Assembly (NCBI GenBank): GCA_963827545.1
Contig: CAWHBI010000052.1
Location: 124,001-188,000, forward strand
Direction: 5' to 3'
Length of the DNA stretch: 64,000 nt
From: AWTP1-13 sp963827545
Lineage (GTDB): Bacteria; Pseudomonadota; Alphaproteobacteria; Rhizobiales; Hyphomicrobiaceae
This document shows positions 17,246 through 24,923 of the stretch, in pieces (positions within the stretch are counted from its first letter, which is position 1; the number at the start of each line of letters is the position of its first letter). The notes below the pieces were generated by a model. The model did no database searches. It worked only from the letters and a program-made list of their open reading frames with translations, and had not been told where the DNA came from. A program made the translations under genes and the position numbers.

Positions 17246-18232
17246 CTACTCCTTGAGCGTAATGCCGGCGTCGCGGATCACCTCTTCCCAGCGCTTGCGC
17301 TCGGCCGCCATGAACGCGCGGAACGCCTCGGCCCGCATGGCCGAAGGGCTGGCGCCATCGTCCTTGATGCGCGCCTGCAGCTCGGGGCTCTGCAGGGCCT
17401 CGCTCGCCGCCTTTTCAAGTCTTGCGCGGAGATCTGCGGGTAAGCCTTTCGGGGCCAGCAACCCGTACCAGGCGGACGCTGCATAGTCGGGAACACCGGC
17501 TTCCGCCGCCGTAGGCACCTCGGCAAGCACGGCGGCGCGCGCAGGTCCCGTGACGGCGAGCGCTCTCAGTTTGCCGCCGTTGATGAGCCCGGTCGCCGAG
17601 GGGATGGTAGTGACCATGAAATCAACATGGCCGCCGACCACGTCGCTGAGTGCCGGCGCGGCGCCGCGATAGGCTACATGCCGCGCCTTGATGCCGGCCG
17701 CCCGCTCCAGCAGCAGCGTTGCCAGATGGCTGGCCGAAGCATGCGAGGCGGACGCATAGGTGAGCCCGTCGGGTCGCTTCTTGGCTTCCTCCACGAGCTC
17801 TCCGAGCGTCTGCGCCTTGAACCCGGTCCCGACGACGATGACCAGCGATGCGTTGGCGATGAGCGTGATGGGCTCCAGCGTCCGCTCGGGGTCCGATTTC
17901 ATGGTCTTGTAGAGGTGCGGGTTCACCACCATCGGCCCCTGGTTGCCGATCAGCAGCGTGTAGCCGTCGGGCGCCGCATTGGCCACGGCATCGGTGGCGA
18001 GATTGCCTCCGGCGCCCGGCCGGTTCTCGACCACGATGGTGCCGCCGAGCCTCTCCTCGAGCGCCCTGGCGAACACCCGTGCAATCGCGTCCGTGCCGCC
18101 ACCCGCCGCGTAGGGCAGGATCAGCGTGATGGGACGGCTCGGGTAACGGTCCTGGGCCCAGGACCATTGAGATGTCAAAGCAAGGACAGCGGCCGCTGCG
18201 ACCTGCAGGACCGTGCGACGGACGACGCGCAT
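17246..18232 (-). CDS. Bug/TctC-family periplasmic solute-binding protein (orphan)
   Basis: 328 aa secreted binding protein. The signal peptide (MRVVRRTVLQ... ending SWAQ) is followed by YPSRPITLILPYAAGGGTDAIAR, the hallmark N-terminus of the family, then VVENRPGAGGNLA and APDGYTLL. Members bind carboxylates or other small organic anions. No TctA or TctB gene is adjacent, so it is an orphan receptor of the kind common in betaproteobacteria and some alphaproteobacteria. GAGGGAG precedes the ATG at 18232. The ligand is unknown. Confidence 0.88.
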   Translation of the reverse strand: MRVVRRTVLQVAAAAVLALTSQWSWAQDRYPSRPITLILPYAAGGGTDAIARVFARALEERLGGTIVVENRPGAGGNLATDAVANAAPDGYTLLIGNQGPMVVNPHLYKTMKSDPERTLEPITLIANASLVIVVGTGFKAQTLGELVEEAKKRPDGLTYASASHASASHLATLLLERAAGIKARHVAYRGAAPALSDVVGGHVDFMVTTIPSATGLINGGKLRALAVTGPARAAVLAEVPTAAEAGVPDYAASAWYGLLAPKGLPADLRARLEKAASEALQSPELQARIKDDGASPSAMRAEAFRAFMAAERKRWEEVIRDAGITLKE

Positions 18233-18353
18233 GAGAGCTCCCTCAACCGCTGTTGTTGGCGCCGATCCGTTCGGGCGGCCAAGCATTGCACAGGCACGAT
18301 TGATCTTCGGCCGCGCATGGCCACAATACCGCGCAACCAATCGGGAGGCAGTC

Positions 18354-19106
18354 ATGGACTTGCAACTTCGCGGCAAGACCGCGCTTGTCACCGGCGCCAG
18401 CATCGGCATCGGGCGAGGCATCGCGCTGGCTTTCGCGCGGGAGGGCGTGCGACTCGCGATCGTCGCGCGGCGTGTGGAGCTTCTGGAGGCGACGGCCGCC
18501 GACATCGCTGCTGCGGGCGGGGAGCGGCCCACACTCATCGTCGAGGACCTGCTGAACGACGGCGCAGCCGATCGCATCGCCAAGGCTGCGCTCGCCGGGC
18601 TCGGCGCCGTCGACATCCTGGTCAACAATGCCGGCGGCAGCAGGCCCTTCAAGCTCGACGCCGGCGAGGAGCAATGGCAGGAGGCCATGACGCTCAACTT
18701 CACGCGCCAGCGCCAACTCACCCACCGGCTGTTGGATCAGATGATGGAGCGCAAGTGGGGCCGCATCCTCAACATCACGGGCAAGTCGGAGCCCGACGGC
18801 ATCAACGGCGCCTTCTGCGCCAAGGCTGCGGTGCATGCCTGGGCCAAGGGGCTGTCGCGCGAGGTGGGCAGGCACGGCATCACCGTCAACTCGCTGCCGC
18901 CGGGGCGCATCATGTCGGAGCAGATCCGCCGCAACTACACGCCCGAGTACCGGCAATGGCAGGCGGACAACGAGATCCCGGTCGGGCGTTACGGCGAGCC
19001 GGAGGATGTTGCCAACCTCGTGTGCTTTCTTGCGTCGCCGTTGGCCGGCTACATCACAGGCGCCGTCATTCCGGTCGATGGCGGATTGCGGCGCTACCAG
19101 TTCTGA
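18354..19106 (+). CDS. SDR-family oxidoreductase with degenerate active site
   Basis: 250 aa short-chain dehydrogenase/reductase. The Rossmann motif GASIGIG, NNAGGSRPF and C-terminal GAVIPVDGG are intact. The normal YxxxK is replaced: the lysine is in CAKAAVHAW, but the tyrosine position holds Ala (AFCAK). The catalytic Ser region is NITGKSEPDG. A group of SDRs with this AAKAA..HAWAKGLSR pattern exists, so this is unlikely to be random decay, but chemistry by the usual Tyr acid/base is not possible. GGGAGG lies close upstream of the ATG. It is divergent from the Bug gene; the substrate is unknown. Confidence 0.85.
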   Translation: MDLQLRGKTALVTGASIGIGRGIALAFAREGVRLAIVARRVELLEATAADIAAAGGERPTLIVEDLLNDGAADRIAKAALAGLGAVDILVNNAGGSRPFKLDAGEEQWQEAMTLNFTRQRQLTHRLLDQMMERKWGRILNITGKSEPDGINGAFCAKAAVHAWAKGLSREVGRHGITVNSLPPGRIMSEQIRRNYTPEYRQWQADNEIPVGRYGEPEDVANLVCFLASPLAGYITGAVIPVDGGLRRYQF

Positions 19107-19163
19107 GCCGCGGGCTCTGGCCCCGCGCTCGCAGACGCGGTCGGGAATGCCTGCGGTGCCGGC

Positions 19164-19343
19164 TCAGTGCGGCGCCTCTTCCACCACTTTGTCGGCGCTC
19201 GCCTTCTTCACCAGGTCGATGGCATGCAGGCAGTCCTTCTTGTCCTTGTAGCCCTCACCGGAGGTGGCGATCTTCTTGCCGTTGGCAGCGGTCAGGTTCC
19301 AGCGCCACGCACCCCTGGCGTCTTTCCTCACATGAAATGTCAT
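19164..19343 (-). CDS. DUF1508 (YegP-like) small protein
   Basis: 59 aa protein with one DUF1508 unit: FHVRKDARGAWRWNL, ANGKKIATSGEGY, KKDCLHAIDLVKK. The YegP family has one or two such units, and its function is not established. The start at 19343 (MTFHVRK) has GGGAG eight bases upstream. A frame start at 19361 adds six residues without support. Confidence 0.8.
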   Translation of the reverse strand: MTFHVRKDARGAWRWNLTAANGKKIATSGEGYKDKKDCLHAIDLVKKASADKVVEEAPH

Positions 19344-19487
19344 GGGTCGAGCTCCCGACATTGATAGCCCCGGGCGGGACGAGGCTCATTTGCGGCAAGA
19401 GCTTAACTGATGTTGGCTCATGCGCACAGACATTCTCTGCGCGGCGCACCATTGGGCGATCGGAGCTGCTGGGCGCGCCCCGCCCCT

Positions 19488-19742
19488 CTACTTCACCATC
19501 AAGTTGCGCAGGCGGTCGTCGACGCGTTGGCAGGCCCGCGCCCACTCGCGCTTGCTCATGTGCGTGCTGGCCTCCCACATGGCGAGGCAGGTCGTGAGCG
19601 ACTGGTTGGCGGCGGGCTCGGAGGGTGCCGGGGCTGCCGACGGCGGCGGCGTGGTGGGCGCCCGCGGGGCGGGCGTCGTCTGGGCGAGGGCCACGCCGGC
19701 GGCGCATCCGAGGACCAGTGTTGCTGTCAGGACTGCACGCAT
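19488..19742 (-). CDS. Small secreted proline-rich protein, function unknown
   Basis: 84 aa. The N-terminus MRAVLTATLVLGCAAGVALAQ is a clear signal peptide. It is followed by a Pro/Ala-rich linker of about 30 residues and a C-terminal piece with two Cys (TTCLAMWEAS, RACQRVDDRL). I do not recognise the family. Similar short Cys-pair proteins are common as hypothetical periplasmic proteins in Hyphomicrobiales. Confidence 0.6.
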   Translation of the reverse strand: MRAVLTATLVLGCAAGVALAQTTPAPRAPTTPPPSAAPAPSEPAANQSLTTCLAMWEASTHMSKREWARACQRVDDRLRNLMVK

Positions 19743-19937
19743 GGGGCTCTCTTGCTCGTGGGGTGGCACTAGTGCGAAAGGACAAACGTGCTGCTGGTAG
19801 GCAACGGCTCCTCTCGCATTCCTATCCCCTGCGGTGACGGGATGGCAAGGCGCGTGGCTGCCCGATGATCGACGCCGGATCGGGTCTCTGGTAACTCAAA
19901 GCCCCGAGTATGCATGATCGGCTGGAGACGTGAAGCG

Positions 19938-20936
19938 ATGAAGGCGATGCTGAGCAAACAGGCGGGCGGGCCCGACACGCTGGTGCTGGAGGAATTGCCC
20001 GATCCGAAGCCGGGCCCCGGCGAGGTGCTGCTGGCGGTCAAGGCCTGCGGGGTGAACTATCCCGACCTGCTCATCATCGAGGATCGCTACCAGTTCAAGC
20101 CGCCGAGGCCGTTTGCGCCCGGCGGCGAGGTGGCAGGCATCGTCGAGGCGGTGGGCGAAGGCGTGATGGGGTTCAAGATGGGCGACCGCGTCATCGGCTC
20201 GACCATCGCCGGCGGCATGGCCGAGAAGCTGGCGGTGGAGGCGGCGCGCTGCATCCCGATGCCCGCCGGCATGCCGTTCGACGAGGCAAGCGCGCTGATC
20301 CTGACCTATGGCACGTCGATCTACGCGCTCAAGGACCGCGCCAAGCTGAAAAAAGGCGAGACACTGCTCGTGCTCGGTGCCGCCGGCGGGGTCGGGCTGT
20401 CGGCGGTGGAGCTCGGCAAGGCCTATGGCGCGCGCGTGATCGCAGCCGTGTCCTCGCCGGACAAACTTGCGTTCATCAGGAAGCACGGCGCCGACGACGG
20501 CGTGGTCTATCCGCCGGGCCCGTTCGACAAGGCCGGAGCCAAGGCGCTCGCCGACATCTTCAAGCAGGCCTGCGGCGAAAAAGGTGCCGACGTGATCTAT
20601 GATCCGGTGGGCGGCGACTATTCGGAGGCGGCGCTGCGCTCGATCGCCTGGGAAGGCCGCTTCCTGGTGGTCGGCTTCCCCGCCGGCATTCCCAAGCTGC
20701 CGCTCAACCTGGCGCTGCTCAAGTCGTGCCAGGTGGTGGGCGTGTTCTGGGGCGCTTTCGCCAAGCGCGACCCCAAGGCCAACGCCGCCAACATCGCCGA
20801 ATTGATGCAGCTCTATGCCAAGGGTGCCATCAAGCCGCTGATCTCGGAGCGCTACGCGCTCCCGAAGGCTGGCGAAGCGATCGCCCGGCTCGCTTCGCGC
20901 AAGGCCATGGGCAAGATCGTCGTGACGATGGATTGA
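19938..20936 (+). CDS. MDR-family NADPH:quinone oxidoreductase-like protein
   Basis: 332 aa zinc-independent medium-chain reductase. GroES-like N-terminal half (PGPGEVLLAVKACGVNYPD, PFAPGGEVAGIVEAVGEGV) and Rossmann half with LGAAGGVGLSAVELGKAYGA. DVIYDPVGGDY and FLVVGFPAGIPKLPLN are typical of the quinone reductase / acryloyl-CoA reductase group. The start is ATG 19938, with GGAG ten bases upstream. The gene is 6 bases from the histidine phosphatase gene, so the two are likely co-transcribed. The exact substrate is unknown. Confidence 0.87.
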   Translation: MKAMLSKQAGGPDTLVLEELPDPKPGPGEVLLAVKACGVNYPDLLIIEDRYQFKPPRPFAPGGEVAGIVEAVGEGVMGFKMGDRVIGSTIAGGMAEKLAVEAARCIPMPAGMPFDEASALILTYGTSIYALKDRAKLKKGETLLVLGAAGGVGLSAVELGKAYGARVIAAVSSPDKLAFIRKHGADDGVVYPPGPFDKAGAKALADIFKQACGEKGADVIYDPVGGDYSEAALRSIAWEGRFLVVGFPAGIPKLPLNLALLKSCQVVGVFWGAFAKRDPKANAANIAELMQLYAKGAIKPLISERYALPKAGEAIARLASRKAMGKIVVTMD

Positions 20937-20942
20937 GCCACC

Positions 20943-21629
20943 ATGTCGATCGTCACGCGATGGTGGTGGATCAGGCATGCGCCGGTGCCAGACGGCGGTC
21001 GCATCTATGGACAGCGCGATCTCGATTGCGATTGCAACGATGCGGAGATTTTCCGCATCCTGGCGCGCGAGCTGCCCCGGGACGCGGTCTGGGTGACCAG
21101 CCACCTCGCGCGCACCCGGCAGACCGCTGCGGCAATTCTCGCGGCCGCCGATGCCGGCCGATTTATCGATGTGGCGCCGCTGCCCATTCCCGATCTGGCC
21201 GAGCAGCATCTGGGCGAGTGGCAAGGGCTGGAGCGCAAAGCTTTTTATGCAGCGCGAAAAGTCGGCACGCACGCGCTGTGGTTCGCGCCGGCCGACGAGC
21301 GCCCGCCGGGCGGGGAGAGCTTTGCCGATCTCGTGCGCCGCGTGGTACCGGCGATCGAGCGCCTCAACCGCGAGCATAGCGGCAAGGATATCATCGCCGT
21401 CACGCACGGCGGCACCATCCGCGTTGCGCTGGGGCTGGCGCTCGGCCTGTCACCGCAGGCTGCGCTCGGCTTTTCCACCGACAACTGCTCGCTCACCAGG
21501 CTCGATCATCTGACGGCCGACGGCGGCGAGGGGCTGTGGCGGGTGGTGGCCGTCAACCACCGGCCCTGGTCGCGCACGCCGGCGGCCGACCAGCTCGGGC
21601 ACAATCCGGTGGCCATCGACAAGGCATGA
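20943..21629 (+). CDS. Histidine phosphatase superfamily protein
   Basis: 228 aa phosphoglycerate-mutase-like phosphatase. The catalytic RHA motif is in WWWIRHAPVPDGG near the N-terminus, the second conserved Arg is in SHLARTRQTA, Glu is in LGEWQG, and the second His is in VTHGGTIRVALG. The order and spacing match CobC/SixA-like small phosphatases. Role unknown. A cobalamin function is possible, since the genome has a B12-dependent NrdJ, but no cobalamin genes are nearby. Confidence 0.82.
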   Translation: MSIVTRWWWIRHAPVPDGGRIYGQRDLDCDCNDAEIFRILARELPRDAVWVTSHLARTRQTAAAILAAADAGRFIDVAPLPIPDLAEQHLGEWQGLERKAFYAARKVGTHALWFAPADERPPGGESFADLVRRVVPAIERLNREHSGKDIIAVTHGGTIRVALGLALGLSPQAALGFSTDNCSLTRLDHLTADGGEGLWRVVAVNHRPWSRTPAADQLGHNPVAIDKA

Positions 21630-21656
21630 TCGCACTCGGGGGAAGGGGGGACAACA

Positions 21657-22527
21657 ATGGGCCTGCCGCATTGGCGTAGGTCGGCGCGAGGGCTGCTCGT
21701 GCTCGCCTTCTGCATGTGTGCACCCACAGAGGGTGTGTCGGCGCAGGACTTGCGGCGAGCTTGTCACCATCCAGACCCACGGAAGTTCCACCACCGCCGT
21801 CAGCATCGGCATGCCTCCGGCATCGGCCCCGCAGGACGGGCAGATGGCGCTGGTCCTGCTGCCCGGCGGTCCCGGATACCTGGCCCTCGACGCGAACGGC
21901 TGCGCCCGCAAGCTGCAGGGCAATTCGCTGGTGCGGTCGCGCGATCTGTTTCACCGCGCGGGTTTCGTAACAGCGCTCGTCGATGCGCCGTCCGACCACC
22001 GCGGTGAGGATGGCCTCGGCGGGTTTCGGATATCGTCGCAGCACGCCGAGGACATCGGCAAGGTGATTGCCGCCATACGAGCGCGGACGAAAACGGCGGT
22101 TTGGCTGGTCGGCACCAGCCGTGGCGCCATCTCGGCCGCCAACGCCGCCAGCCGCCTGACAGGACCAGCCGCGCCGGACGGACTGGTGCTCACCTCGCCC
22201 GTGACGTCGGGACGGGTTGGCGGATTCAAGCCGTGGGTGGCCCAGACCGTCTTCAGCGTGCGCCTCGATGCGATCCGCGTGCCGGTGCTGGTGGTCGCGC
22301 ACGCCGCCGACAAGTGCATCCGCACCCCGCCCAGCCTTGCCGGCAGCATCGTCGCCCGCACCAACGGCGCGCGCGAGCAGACCGTCACCGTGACCGGCGG
22401 TCCGGGCAGCAAGAGCGCGGAGGTGAGCGTGGAGGCGTGCGAAGGCAGCTCGCCGCACGGCTTCATCGGGCAGGAGGCGGCGGTTGCCGCCGGCATCGTC
22501 AGGTTTGTCGGTGGCGGGCGTTACTGA
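21657..22527 (+). CDS. Secreted alpha/beta-hydrolase-like protein (apparent frameshift at 21750)
   Basis: About 289 aa if one base is removed. An ATG at 21657 with AAGGGGGG upstream opens a signal peptide (MGLPHWRRSARGLLVLAFCM... VSAQD). After 21750 the meaningful reading moves to the next frame: GELVTIQTHGSSTTAVSIG, LVLLPGGPGYLAL, WLVGTSRGAISAANAA (nucleophile elbow GTSRG), VLVVAHAADKCI and SPHGFIGQE (probable catalytic His). Removing one T from the TT at 21750-21751 makes one continuous protein. The fold is inferred from the elbow and His positions; the substrate is unknown. Confidence 0.7.
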
Positions 22528-22573
22528 GAGACGCAGGGGACAGCAGCGGCAAGGTCGCTGTGACGAGACATGG

Positions 22574-22627
22574 TTAACACTGAACATCTCTTTGTTTCAC
22601 GTGAAACAATCCATCGTTCAGTGTTAA
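22574..22627. repeat. 54-bp inverted repeat concentric with parS
   Basis: Left arm TTAACACTGAAC (22574-22585) and right arm GTTCAGTGTTAA (22616-22627) are perfect 12-base complements. Their centre of symmetry (22600/22601) is exactly that of the parS site inside. The 7-base spacers on each side are not complementary. Confidence 0.9.
22593..22608. promoter_or_regulatory. parS, ParB-binding centromere site
   Basis: Perfect 16-base palindrome TGTTTCACGTGAAACA, the canonical ParB nucleation site of bacterial chromosomes. It lies in the gap between the hydrolase gene and a palindromic repeat. parA and parB are not in the window. In most bacteria parS sites cluster near oriC, so this region is probably in the origin-proximal part of the chromosome (inference). 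Confidence 0.92.
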
Positions 22628-22644
22628 GCATAAGGGTGTAGGGT

Positions 22645-22751
22645 GTAGATTGGGTCGACCCCGGCGAAGTGCTGAGGCCGGGGGATGACCCAACACGATC
22701 GGGCTACCACGTTGCCGCGTTGGGTCTGCGCTCCGCTTGACCCAACCTACG
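22645..22751. repeat. Palindromic intergenic repeat, family 1 copy B
   Basis: Same ends as the copy at 8059-8157 (GTAGATTGGGTC and GACCCAACCTACG), with the same two-hairpin layout and a different loop sequence. It abuts the stop codon of tctA (22754) and lies 17 bases after the parS inverted repeat. It may act as the transcription end for the tct operon. Confidence 0.8.
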
Positions 22752-22753
22752 AT

Positions 22754-24259
22754 TCAATTTGTCTCCAGCGCGATCTTCTCCCGCCGCGCGCGCAGGGCCG
22801 GCAGCACTGCGGATGCCAGCAGCACCAGCGCTATCGCCAGGCAGGTGAGCGAGATCGGCCGCTCCAGGAAGATCCAGAAGCTGCCGTCCGACAGGATCAG
22901 CGCTTTCCTCAGGTTATTCTCCATCAACGGCCCGAGCACGAACGCCAGCACCAAGGGCGCGGGCTCGTAGCCGAACTTGCGCATCAGGTAGCCCAGCACG
23001 CCGAAGGCGATCATCACGTAGATGTCGAAGATGGCGCTGCTGATGCTGTACACGCCGATGATGCAGAACAGCAGGATCAGCGGGAACAGGATGCGGTAGG
23101 GCACCTTCAGCACCTGCACCCACAGCCCGATCAGCGGCAGGTTGAGGACCAGCAGCATCAGGTTGCCGATGTACATGCTGGCCACGATGCCCCAGAACAG
23201 CCCCGGGTTCTGCGTCATCAGCAGCGGGCCCGGCTGCACGTTGTGCACGATGAAGGCGCCGAGCAGCAGCGCCATCACCACGTTGGGCGGGATGCCGAGC
23301 GTGAGCAGCGGAATGAATCCGCTACCGGCTGCCGCGTTGTTGGCGGCTTCCGGCCCCGCGACGCCGGCAATCGCGCCCTTGCCGAACTTCTCAGGTGTCT
23401 TGGAAACGCGCTTCTCCAGGGCGTAGGACAGGAACGAGGAGATCACCGCGCCGCCCCCCGGCAAGATCCCCAAGACGAAACCCAGCACCGAGCCACGCGC
23501 CAGCGGCCCCGCGCTCTCGGCCCAGTCCTGGCGCGACGGCAGCAGACCCTTGATGCGTTCCGCGAACATCTCGCGGGTGAGCTTCTGCTCGAGGTTGACG
23601 AGGATCTCGGCGATGCCGAACAGGCCCATGACGATCGGCACCAGGCCGACGCCGTCGACCAGCTCCATGCGGTCGAAGGTGAGGCGGGCAACCGCGCTGA
23701 TGGAGTCGAGGCCGACCAGCCCGAGCACCAAGCCGAAGCAGGCCATGATCAGCGCCTTGAGCAGCGAGCCGTGCGACAGGTAGGTGAGGATGGAGAGGCC
23801 CAGCACCATCAGGCTGAAGTATTCCGCCGGCCCGAACTTCACGGCAAAGCGCGCCAGCGTAGGCGCCACCAGCATCAGGCCGACGATGGCCAGCGTGCCG
23901 GCGATGAACGAGCCCATGGCGGCGATGCCGAGCGCCGGCCCCGCGCGGCCCTGGCGGGCCATCTGATGACCGTCGAGGGTGGTGACCACAGAGGCGGCTT
24001 CGCCCGGGATGTTGACCAGGATCGCAGTCGTAGAGCCGCCGTACATGGAGCCGTAGTAGATGCCGGCCAGCATGATGATGCCGGCCTCAGGCGTGGCCGT
24101 GAACGTCACTGGCAACAGCAGCGACATGGCCGCAACCGGGCCGATGCCTGGCAGCACGCCCACCAGTGTGCCGATGAACACCCCGATGAAGCAGTAGAGC
24201 AGGTTGATTGGCTGCAGGGCGACGCCGAACCCGAGTGCTAGGCTCTGCAGCAGGTCCAT
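22754..24259 (-). CDS. tctA: TctA, tripartite tricarboxylate transporter large membrane subunit
   Basis: 501 aa, about 12 hydrophobic segments. Family landmarks are GVLPGIGPVAAMSLLLPVTF near the N-terminus, YGSMYGGSTTAILVNIPGEAASVVT, GFVLGILPGGGAVISSFLSYALEK, and PLLTLGIPPNVVMALLLGAF. TctA forms the transport path of the TctABC secondary importer. Its ATG lies 2 bases from a palindromic repeat (24262-24336), so its ribosome site (AGGA in AGGACACTAG) is provided by the repeat. It is the last gene of the tctC-tctB-tctA operon. Confidence 0.94.
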   Translation of the reverse strand: MDLLQSLALGFGVALQPINLLYCFIGVFIGTLVGVLPGIGPVAAMSLLLPVTFTATPEAGIIMLAGIYYGSMYGGSTTAILVNIPGEAASVVTTLDGHQMARQGRAGPALGIAAMGSFIAGTLAIVGLMLVAPTLARFAVKFGPAEYFSLMVLGLSILTYLSHGSLLKALIMACFGLVLGLVGLDSISAVARLTFDRMELVDGVGLVPIVMGLFGIAEILVNLEQKLTREMFAERIKGLLPSRQDWAESAGPLARGSVLGFVLGILPGGGAVISSFLSYALEKRVSKTPEKFGKGAIAGVAGPEAANNAAAGSGFIPLLTLGIPPNVVMALLLGAFIVHNVQPGPLLMTQNPGLFWGIVASMYIGNLMLLVLNLPLIGLWVQVLKVPYRILFPLILLFCIIGVYSISSAIFDIYVMIAFGVLGYLMRKFGYEPAPLVLAFVLGPLMENNLRKALILSDGSFWIFLERPISLTCLAIALVLLASAVLPALRARREKIALETN

Positions 24260-24261
24260 CG

Positions 24262-24336
24262 CTAGTGTCCTGATCGCGAAATTCGTCCCACTGCGCGGCG
24301 AGCTCTGAACGAATTTCGCGATCTAAAGGACACTAG
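24262..24336. repeat. CTAGTGT palindromic element, copy A
   Basis: 75 bases with ends CTAGTGTCC and GGACACTAG and inner arms GATCGCGAAATTCGT with ACGAATTTCGCGATC. It forms a long imperfect hairpin between tctB and tctA. A relative with the same outer ends lies 13 bases away (24350-24428). Confidence 0.85.
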
Positions 24337-24349
24337 AAAAATCAACATG

Positions 24350-24428
24350 CTAGTGTGATTCAGATCGAGAAGTCCGCCCGCGAGCCCAGCCCAGTGCGAT
24401 GAAGCGGACTTCTCGATCATCACACTAG
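24350..24428. repeat. CTAGTGT palindromic element, copy B
   Basis: 79 bases with ends CTAGTGTGAT and ATCACACTAG and inner arms GATCGAGAAGTCCGC with GCGGACTTCTCGATC. Outer ends match copy A while inner sequence differs, so two subtypes of one element family sit side by side. The tctB stop codon TAG (24425-24427 on the minus strand) is inside its last bases. Confidence 0.85.
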
Positions 24429-24919
24429 CCCCGCCCGAAAATGAATGGCAGCAGCTCGCCCAGCCAGCGCTCCGCCTCACCGGCGGGGAGCTGCGTCCCG
24501 AGCCAGCGATGGAACACGATGTAGGCACCTGCCGTGATCAGGAGGGCGCCCAGCGGCGGCGCGATCCAGCCCTGGCGATCGATCGTCATGAACAGGGTGA
24601 ACAGCAGCAGCACGGTGGTGGCGAAGAAGCCGAGCGCCGGCAGCAGCCACGCGAAAACCGCCAGCAGAACCACTACGTAAGGCACCAGCCACCAGCGCGT
24701 GCCGTGCCACAGGCTGGCGAGCCCGGCTGCTGCTGGCCGTCGCAGGGCAACGATCAGCGTTGCCAGCGAAAGGCCGGTCATCACCACCCCGACCCAGAAG
24801 ATCATGCTGCCGGAGCCTGGATCATTCAGGGTGCCGAGCCCCAGGTCCGCGCCCGACCAGGTGACGCCGAGCGCGATCGCCAGCCAGAAGAGGGCAGCCA
24901 GGATCTCGCCGGTGCGCAT
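24425..24919 (-). CDS. tctB: TctB, tripartite tricarboxylate transporter small membrane subunit
   Basis: 164 aa with four hydrophobic segments (around residues 8-25, 38-58, 75-105, 115-135), the layout of TctB. GSGSMIFWVG is family-typical. It starts 4 bases after the tctC stop. The stop codon falls in a palindromic repeat. With TctA it forms the membrane part of the importer. Confidence 0.88.
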   Translation of the reverse strand: MRTGEILAALFWLAIALGVTWSGADLGLGTLNDPGSGSMIFWVGVVMTGLSLATLIVALRRPAAAGLASLWHGTRWWLVPYVVVLLAVFAWLLPALGFFATTVLLLFTLFMTIDRQGWIAPPLGALLITAGAYIVFHRWLGTQLPAGEAERWLGELLPFIFGRG

Positions 24920-24923
24920 AGGC

